Below, piece after piece: positions 59,776 through 64,000 of a stretch of 64,000 nucleotides of DNA; position 1 is the first letter of the stretch, and every line of letters begins with the position of its first letter. The stretch spans positions 372,001 to 436,000 of the forward strand of contig CAWHNO010000017.1 of the NCBI GenBank assembly GCA_963830725.1. The letters are read 5' to 3'. The translations under genes and the position numbers were made by a program. The stretch comes from DASSUW01 sp963830725 (GTDB lineage Bacteria; Actinomycetota; Thermoleophilia; Solirubrobacterales; Solirubrobacteraceae). The notes below the pieces were generated by a model. It made no database searches. It had not been told where the DNA came from and was given only the letters and a program-made list of their open reading frames with translations.

Positions 59776-59952
59776 GCACCGAGCGCAAGATCCAGACGGC
59801 GCTCGCCTTCGTCCCGGACAACCCCCGAGGCATGGGGCGCCAAGCCCAACGAGCAACGATGGTTCGTCTACGCGCTGTGCAGCCGCTGCGAGGCGAGCAC
59901 GACGCCGGCTGAGCGCGAGGCCAAGTTCGAACGCTGGAGGCGAGCGGCATGA
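59772..59952 (+). CDS. Small CxxC protein of the element (frameshifted)
   Basis: The ATG at 59772 gives MSTERKIQTALAFVPDNPRG; after a slip near 59,832 GAKPNEQRWFVYALCSRCEA follows, then FERWRRAA at the end. A CSRC pair suggests zinc binding. The ATG overlaps the preceding stop (GATGA) and the next ATG overlaps its stop (ATGA). Confidence 0.45.
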
Positions 59953-60230
59953 ACGACACCGCCGTCTTCATTGAGGCGCTCTACGGCTCCAAGCCCGCCG
60001 ACAGCCTGATCGTGATCTCGACCAAGAACGGCAACGGGCTGGGGGAAGTCCGCCTTCCCCAAGACCGTCGCCGACGCGACCGGGATCGTCACCGGCGCTC
60101 GACGTCTACACCCGGATCACCGTTGTGGGCGAACGCCCGAAGACCCCGAACTTGGGGTACAACCCCCAACTCAACGCAACTCAGCGACCCGGAAAGCAGG
60201 GTATAGAGCCAAACGGGTCTCCCTGCTGTT
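59949..60230 (+). pseudogene. N-terminus of a replication/primase-type protein cut by the attachment repeat
   Basis: The ATG at 59949 gives MNDTAVFIEALYGSKPADSL, then in the neighbouring frame TVADATGIVTGARDVYTRIT and VVGERPKTPNLGYN. The start resembles N-termini of phage-type primase/replication proteins, which open with a similar 'alpha-LYG' helix. The reading frame then runs straight into the duplicated tRNA-Cys sequence, so the catalytic part is missing. Confidence 0.35.
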
Positions 60231-60273
60231 GCCTGCAAAGCCGTGTACACCGGTTCGATTCCGGTCGGCGCCT
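60231..60273 (+). repeat. Right 43-bp attachment-site repeat (tRNA-Cys 3' fragment)
   Basis: Exact copy of 55007-55049. The 5' half of the tRNA is absent, so this is not a second tRNA gene. Confidence 0.8.
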
Positions 60274-60488
60274 CTCGCTCGTTTGTGCGCTGTTGGGGCA
60301 CCGTTTGCCGTTCGTTGGGGGCTTTGCAGGGCGAAAAACGCGAACTTGGCTCCACGGCGCGGAATCCGCGCCAACTCCGCTCTACGTTTCCTCACCGCTT
60401 AGCGGCAAATCGAGCGGAAACCGCCCACGGCGCTTCCTGGACGCCATAGCGTCGGCCCGTTGTGCAGCCGACCGAGGAGGAAGTACGC

Positions 60489-61511
60489 ATGCTCGCTCAC
60501 CGAGCGTCGAAGCTGTGGTTCGTCAGCCTAATCGCCGGCGTACTCCTGGTCGTCGTGCCGAGCACGGCGGCCGCTGCCGCACCGCAGTGCGCGGCGGACG
60601 ATGCCCTCTACTCGCTTCCCGCCGGCCTGACCTGGCTCAACCCCCGCGCGCCATGCACCGACGCGGACGGCGATGCCATCACGATCGAGGTCATGGATGG
60701 ACCCCACTACGGCGCCTTGCAGCCGGCGGGCGCGCAACCGATCGACGTGAGGCGCTTCTACTCGGCGAACGCCGACGCGGCCGGCAACCGCGATTCGATG
60801 ACGTTCGTCGCGGTGGCCGACGGAGAGCGGTCGAACGCGTTCAAGGTCGACGTCTGGATCCTGCCTGCGAATACCCCGCCGGCCTGCAAAGACATTGCCG
60901 TCAAGGTGCAGGCCGGGTCGTCGTTCGCCATCGCCCCGGACTGTGTGGACGCCGACGGGGACACCTTCGTCCTGGACGTGAGCGAGGCGCCGAAGCACGG
61001 CACCTACGACCCCGCGCGGGAGCTCTACACGGCCGCTCCCGGCTTCGCGGGCCAGGACTCGATGACGTACACCGTCGTCGACGATTGGAAGCTCGTCTCG
61101 ACGCCGCGCAAGGTCACGATCACGGTCACCGCCACCCCGGGCCAACCCACACTCACCGCCGACACGACGAAGCCCAGGCTCAACCTCCTCGCCCGCTCGC
61201 CGCAACGAGCTCGCCGAGCCCTCCGCCGCGGCATCCAGCTCACGGCCACGGCGAGCGAGGCGGGCCGCCTCGTGATCGAGGTCCTCGTGGACCGCAAGAC
61301 GGCACTCAATCTCGGGATCGACAGACGGGTCGGCTCGCTCGCGCGCAATCTCGCGGCCGGCAAGACGACACTGAGGTTCAGGCTCTACCGCCGGGCGCGG
61401 GCGCACCTGGCCGGCCTGGAGCGCGTGAAGCTGCGGCTCGTCGCCAGGATGGTCGACGCCGCCGGAAACCTCCAGACCAAGCGGCTGCGGATCAACCTCG
61501 AGAAGAAGTGA
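60489..61511 (+). CDS. Secreted cadherin/Ig-like repeat protein
   Basis: 340 residues from the ATG at 60489 (GAGGAGGAA ribosome site). Signal peptide WFVSLIAGVLLVVVPSTAAA; two tandem bacterial cadherin-like/Big_9-type repeats: CTDADGDAITIEVMDGPHYG with DSMTFVAVADG, and CVDADGDTFVLDVSEAPKHG with DSMTYTVVDD. The C-terminal beta domain (TATASEAGRLVIEVLVDRKT; VKLRLVARMVDAAGN) recalls the repeat seen in many Solirubrobacter surface proteins. Paired cysteines CKD/CVDAD suggest disulphides. Confidence 0.78.
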   Translation: MLAHRASKLWFVSLIAGVLLVVVPSTAAAAAPQCAADDALYSLPAGLTWLNPRAPCTDADGDAITIEVMDGPHYGALQPAGAQPIDVRRFYSANADAAGNRDSMTFVAVADGERSNAFKVDVWILPANTPPACKDIAVKVQAGSSFAIAPDCVDADGDTFVLDVSEAPKHGTYDPARELYTAAPGFAGQDSMTYTVVDDWKLVSTPRKVTITVTATPGQPTLTADTTKPRLNLLARSPQRARRALRRGIQLTATASEAGRLVIEVLVDRKTALNLGIDRRVGSLARNLAAGKTTLRFRLYRRARAHLAGLERVKLRLVARMVDAAGNLQTKRLRINLEKK

Positions 61512-61522
61512 CGTCAGAGCAC

Positions 61523-61549
61523 GGCCGGCCCCGGCTCCCGGGGCCGGCC
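61523..61549 (+). terminator. Strong terminator hairpin
   Basis: GGCCGGCCCCGG-CTC-CCGGGGCCGGCC, perfect 12-bp stem 11 bp past the stop; no U-tract. Confidence 0.6.
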
Positions 61550-61621
61550 GGCGCTGTTGGACCAGCTTCCGCCAAGCGTTGGGCAAGCCCGTGACAAGGG
61601 GCGCGCGGAAGGCTGCGTCCC

Positions 61622-62014
61622 ATGCCCCAGACCGCCCTCGCCGCCGCCCCCCACGACCGCTCGGCCACCGTCGCGCCGTGGGGCATGCTGGCGGTCATCG
61701 ACCTGCACGGCTGCGACCGCGAGCGGCTCGCCGACCCGGAGACGATCCGCGCGTTCGTCCCCGTCGTGATCGAGGCGATCGGGATGAAGGCCCACGGGCC
61801 GACGCTGCTCGAGCGCTTCGGCGAGGGCGACCTCGAGGGCTGGTCGGCCATGCAGTTCATCGAGACCAGCTCGCTCACGATCCACGCCGACGAGTTCTCG
61901 GGCCGCTGCTACGTCGACGTCTTCTCGTGCAAGGCGTTCGACCCCGAGCTGGCCGCCGACATCGCCGTCCAGTACTTCGGCGGCGAATCCAAGCTCACCG
62001 TGCTGCACCGCTGA
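61622..62014 (+). CDS. S-adenosylmethionine decarboxylase (SpeD)-like protein
   Basis: 130 residues: GMLAVIDLHGCDRERLADPE, MQFIETSSLTIHADEFSGRC and YVDVFSCKAFDPELAADIAV match the short bacterial SpeD fold, where a Ser in the ES(H)-type site becomes the pyruvoyl cofactor and a CxDxFxC-type cysteine donates a proton. Here the site reads ETSSLTIH, lacking the usual ESHIS. No speE is nearby, so it may be a neofunctionalised homologue. Confidence 0.75.
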   Translation: MPQTALAAAPHDRSATVAPWGMLAVIDLHGCDRERLADPETIRAFVPVVIEAIGMKAHGPTLLERFGEGDLEGWSAMQFIETSSLTIHADEFSGRCYVDVFSCKAFDPELAADIAVQYFGGESKLTVLHR

Positions 62015-62100
62015 GCGAACGGCTCAGCGAGCACGACGAGCGCAGCGCCCGCCGGCATCACGGTGCCGCGTGCCCGCCTCGCCTGGCTCACGCGCAGATT

Positions 62101-62442
62101 GTGTCGACAAGCGCGGTCGCGCCCGGCACCATCCGATGGGTGGAGGTCGTCGCCACCGCCACGATCTGGAGCATGTTCGCGTGCTTCCTGCTGCTGCCCC
62201 GCCTGGGGTTCCCTGCGCTGATGCACCGGACGGCGGCGACGCTGCTCGCAGCCGAGCTGGTCTCGCTGGCCATGTGGAGCTACGGCAGCGAGGAGTGCGT
62301 GCGCCGCCCCTGCTCCGCCCTCGCCGAGACGGGAAGGACCGCCGCATCGTTCGACGTGCCGCTGCTCGCCCTCGGTCTGGTCTCGCTTGCCATGATCAGC
62401 GGCGTGCGCGGGTGGCTACGTGAGCGACAGGTGAGCGATTGA
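62101..62442 (+). CDS. Hypothetical membrane protein
   Basis: 113 residues from the GTG at 62101. Three helices: WVEVVATATIWSMFACFLLL, TAATLLAAELVSLAMWSYGS and VPLLALGLVSLAMISGVRGW, with a cysteine pair in EECVRRPCSAL on the outside loop. Its stop overlaps the TTG start of the epimerase gene by 4 nt. Confidence 0.6.
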   Translation: MSTSAVAPGTIRWVEVVATATIWSMFACFLLLPRLGFPALMHRTAATLLAAELVSLAMWSYGSEECVRRPCSALAETGRTAASFDVPLLALGLVSLAMISGVRGWLRERQVSD

Positions 62443-63380
62443 GGATCCTCGTGACGGGTTCTCGCGGCAAGGTCGGCTCGGCGACCGTGACCGCGCTGCA
62501 TGAGGCGGGCCACCAGGTCTCGGCCTGCGATCTCGGGCCGGCCGTGTTCGAACGCGCCGCGCCGGACGCCCCGCGCTACTGGCAGGCCGACCTCACGAGG
62601 TCCGGCGAGGCGTTCGCGGTCGTGCGCGGCCACGACGCCGTGATCCACGCCGCCGCGATCCCCGATCCGCTCCACCACCCGCCGGACCGCGTGTTCTCGA
62701 ACAACCTGATGGCGACCTTCAACGTGCTCGAGGCGGCGGTCCGGTTCGGCGTGCCGCGGTTCGTGAACGTGTCCAGCGAGACCGTGCCCGGGTTCTTCTT
62801 CCCCGAGCGCGAGGTGGCCCGCCCGTACGCGCCGATCGACGAGGACTACCCCAGGCTGCCGCAGGACCCGTACGCGCTCGCCAAGCATTTCGGCGAGCAG
62901 CTGATGGACGCCGCGGTGCGCCGGTCGGACATCCGCTGCCTCTCGATCCGGCCGTCGTGGGTGCAGTGGGAGGGCAACTACGAGCACAACATCGGGCCGT
63001 TCCTGCGCGACCCGGACGAGGACAGCGCGAGCTTCTGGTCCTACATCGACGTCTATGACCTGGCCGACGCGCTGCGACTGGCCGCCGAGAGCGACCTGCC
63101 AGGCCACGAGGTCTTCTACATCGCCTCGCCGGACAACTGCGCCGGGCGGCCGCTGGCCGAGATGGTGCGCCGCCACCACGGCGACGCGGTCGAGCTGCGA
63201 GAGCTCGACCGCGAAGACGCGTCGGGGACCTCGTCGGCTAGAGCGGTGGAGATGCTCGGATACGCGCCGAGGCGGTCATGGCGTGACTACCTGACCGACG
63301 ATGGGAGGTTGCGGCCCGAGGCGCGCGAGCGACTCGAGGCCGCGACGACCGGCGTCCAGCGCGGGCGCGCCGTCGGCTGA
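62439..63380 (+). CDS. NAD-dependent epimerase/dehydratase (extended SDR)
   Basis: 313 residues. TTG start at 62439: MRILVTGSRGKVGSATVTAL, AVIHAAAIPDPLHHPPDRVF, NVSSETVPGFFFPE, catalytic YALAKHFGEQLMDAAV, IRPSWVQWEGNYEHNIGPFL. An extended SDR of the sugar-epimerase type, substrate unknown. Coupled to the upstream membrane protein gene. Confidence 0.9.
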   Translation: MRILVTGSRGKVGSATVTALHEAGHQVSACDLGPAVFERAAPDAPRYWQADLTRSGEAFAVVRGHDAVIHAAAIPDPLHHPPDRVFSNNLMATFNVLEAAVRFGVPRFVNVSSETVPGFFFPEREVARPYAPIDEDYPRLPQDPYALAKHFGEQLMDAAVRRSDIRCLSIRPSWVQWEGNYEHNIGPFLRDPDEDSASFWSYIDVYDLADALRLAAESDLPGHEVFYIASPDNCAGRPLAEMVRRHHGDAVELRELDREDASGTSSARAVEMLGYAPRRSWRDYLTDDGRLRPEARERLEAATTGVQRGRAVG

Positions 63381-63505
63381 CGCCGCAGCAGGCGGGTCAG
63401 CCGCCGCTCACGCTCAGGGAGCGGCGCGGGGTCCTCGGGGCCGTAGCCGCGCAGGGCGCGGCGGGAGAGGGCTTCGACATCGATGGGGAGGAACATGGCG
63501 TTCAT
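63287..63505 (-). CDS. Small hypothetical protein, antisense to the epimerase end
   Basis: 72 residues: MNAMFLPIDVEALSRRALRG, YGPEDPAPLPERERRLTRLL, then a basic tail that overlaps the epimerase gene for 94 bp. The first 45 residues lie outside the epimerase gene and look protein-like; the overlapping part may be spurious, with a true stop hidden by an indel. Confidence 0.4.
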   Translation of the reverse strand: MNAMFLPIDVEALSRRALRGYGPEDPAPLPERERRLTRLLRRQPTARPRWTPVVAASSRSRASGRNLPSSVR

Positions 63506-63522
63506 GATGCGCCGACAGCGGC

Positions 63523-63561
63523 ATCATTTCAAATGATCGTTCTTGCAATGCGATAAGAACG
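63523..63561. promoter_or_regulatory. Two palindromes between a small ORF and ftsH
   Basis: ATCATTT-C-AAATGAT (63523-63537) directly followed by CGTTCTT-N10-AAGAACG (63538-63561). They occupy the whole gap between the ftsH stop and the small ORF's upstream region, about 18 bp from the ORF start. Could be an operator or an ftsH terminator. Confidence 0.45.
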
Positions 63562-63563
63562 TC

Positions 63564-64000
63564 TTATGCCAGCGCGGGCTCGCGCTGAACGCGCGCCGCC
63601 TCGTAGGCGGCATCCTCGTCGAGCGTCTCGGCGGCCAGCAGCGCCGCGGTCAGCGAGTCGAGCTGCTCGCGGTGGTCGGCCAGCAGCTTCGACACGGCGT
63701 TATGCGCGTCGTCGACGATCCGCCGGACCTCCTCGTCGACGAGCTGCTGGGTCGCCTCGCTCGTCTGGGCGGCCCCGGGCAGCAGCGGGTTCTGCCCCTC
63801 GCTGGGCAGCACGGCGATCGGGCCGATCGCCCGGCTCATCCCCCAGCGCCCGACCATCTGGCGGGCGATGGCGGTGAGCTGCTGGATGTCGGACTCGGCG
63901 CCGGCGCTGATCGAGTCGTACACGAGCTCCTCGGCGACACGGCCGCCGAGCGCGACCTTGATGCGGGTGATCAGGTGCTCCTCGTCGTAGTTGGTGCGCT
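63564..64000 (-). CDS. ftsH: FtsH-type ATP-dependent zinc metalloprotease, C-terminus (partial)
   Basis: The last ~145 residues: TNYDEEHLITRIKVALGGRV, AEELVYDSISAGAESDIQQL and ARQMVGRWGMSRAIGPIAVL belong to the M41 peptidase domain; GGRVAEEL and GAESDIQ are diagnostic, the Asp in SDIQ being the third zinc-site region. The AAA module and HEXXH lie beyond the right edge. FtsH is a membrane protease for misassembled proteins. It ends in KLLADHREQLDSLTAALLAA and a short tail. Confidence 0.9.
   Translation of the reverse strand, partial: RTNYDEEHLITRIKVALGGRVAEELVYDSISAGAESDIQQLTAIARQMVGRWGMSRAIGPIAVLPSEGQNPLLPGAAQTSEATQQLVDEEVRRIVDDAHNAVSKLLADHREQLDSLTAALLAAETLDEDAAYEAARVQREPALA

Larger units (their letters stand above)
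55007..60273. mobile_element. Putative integrated element at tRNA-Cys (no integrase seen)
   Basis: A 43-bp perfect direct repeat, the 3' part of tRNA-Cys from the anticodon stem on, bounds this segment (55007-55049 and 60231-60273). tRNA 3' ends are the classic attachment sites of tyrosine integrases. Content: small ORFs with CxxC or basic character, secreted proteins and a chain of replication-type remnants near the right end, more AT and more rare codons than the core. No integrase or excisionase is recognisable, so it is either a decayed element, a mobilised satellite, or deleted in assembly. Confidence 0.6.

Noticed and set aside
60231..60300. A second tRNA-Cys gene
   Set aside because: Only the 3' 43 nt are present; acceptor 5' strand and D-arm are missing, so it is an attachment-type fragment.

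Overview
The DNA is very GC-rich, with strongly GC3-biased codons, many start-stop (ATGA/GTGA/TTGA) gene overlaps and many GTG/TTG starts. A TAnnnT -10 hexamer often lies 6-10 nt before a start codon with no Shine-Dalgarno sequence, which suggests leaderless transcripts. With the arg-pheST-rplT-rpmI-infC-thrS core, an ebo-type cluster, secreted Hcp-like proteins and an Rpf-like transglycosylase, this fits a chromosome fragment of a high-GC actinobacterium, probably of the Thermoleophilia/Solirubrobacterales type. That placement is inference. Single-base frameshifts interrupt many genes, including pheT, infC, thrS and argD, which are normally essential or core. The sequence therefore probably carries indel errors (draft or metagenomic assembly), and 'broken' genes should be read with that in mind.

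Layout. 1-2.3 kb: hydantoinase-type gene, CaiB CoA-transferase and GntR regulator, all frameshifted. 2.6-3.6 kb: proline-rich secreted protein. 3.6-12.0 kb (minus): one tightly overlapping run trmH/spoU-pheS-pheT-argC-argJ-argB-argD (Phe-tRNA charging and ornithine/arginine synthesis). 12.1-12.65 kb: rplT and rpmI. 13.5-20.2 kb (plus): an ebo/EDB-type metabolite-traffic cluster (EboD, a small unknown, TatD-type EboB, EboE, UbiA-type EboC, EboF) continuing by overlap into a type 2 isopentenyl-diphosphate isomerase. 20.5-25.75 kb (minus): epoxide hydrolase, infC, an alpha/beta-hydrolase membrane protein and thrS. The classical thrS-infC-rpmI-rplT-pheST neighbourhood is thus split by the ebo block.

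25.8-40.3 kb: Rpf-like transglycosylase with a possible c-di-AMP riboswitch, class V aminotransferase, aldo/keto reductase, LOG protein, an ArsR-SRPBCC pair, a ferredoxin reductase, two large ATP-binding regulators (MalT/LuxR type and AfsR/BTAD type), small membrane proteins, cupin, ATP-dependent DNA ligase and an alpha/beta hydrolase. 40.6-45.6 kb: a metal/redox-stress-like region with a CDF transporter and ArsR sensor, two MerR regulators, two paralogous proteins with a CC-x-FL motif, a truncated thioredoxin and a BASS-type permease, with MerR-type 19-bp-spacer promoters in place. 45.7-50.3 kb: TetR/SDR pair, DUF1801 protein, degenerate sequence and a DUF11 surface protein. 50.6-54.9 kb: tRNA-Val, aldo/keto reductase, tartrate/malate-type dehydrogenase, SLC13 dicarboxylate transporter and a DUF2461 protein.

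55.0-60.3 kb: a tRNA-Cys gene whose last 43 bp are repeated exactly at 60,231-60,273. These repeats bracket a 5.2-kb insert of small genes, secreted proteins (Hcp-like, lysyl-oxidase-like), SHOCT protein, two homologous terminator-ending intergenic segments and remnants of replication-type ORFs. No integrase is visible. 60.5-64 kb: Ig/cadherin-like secreted protein, AdoMet decarboxylase-like protein, membrane protein, NAD-dependent epimerase and the C-terminus of FtsH, running off the right edge.
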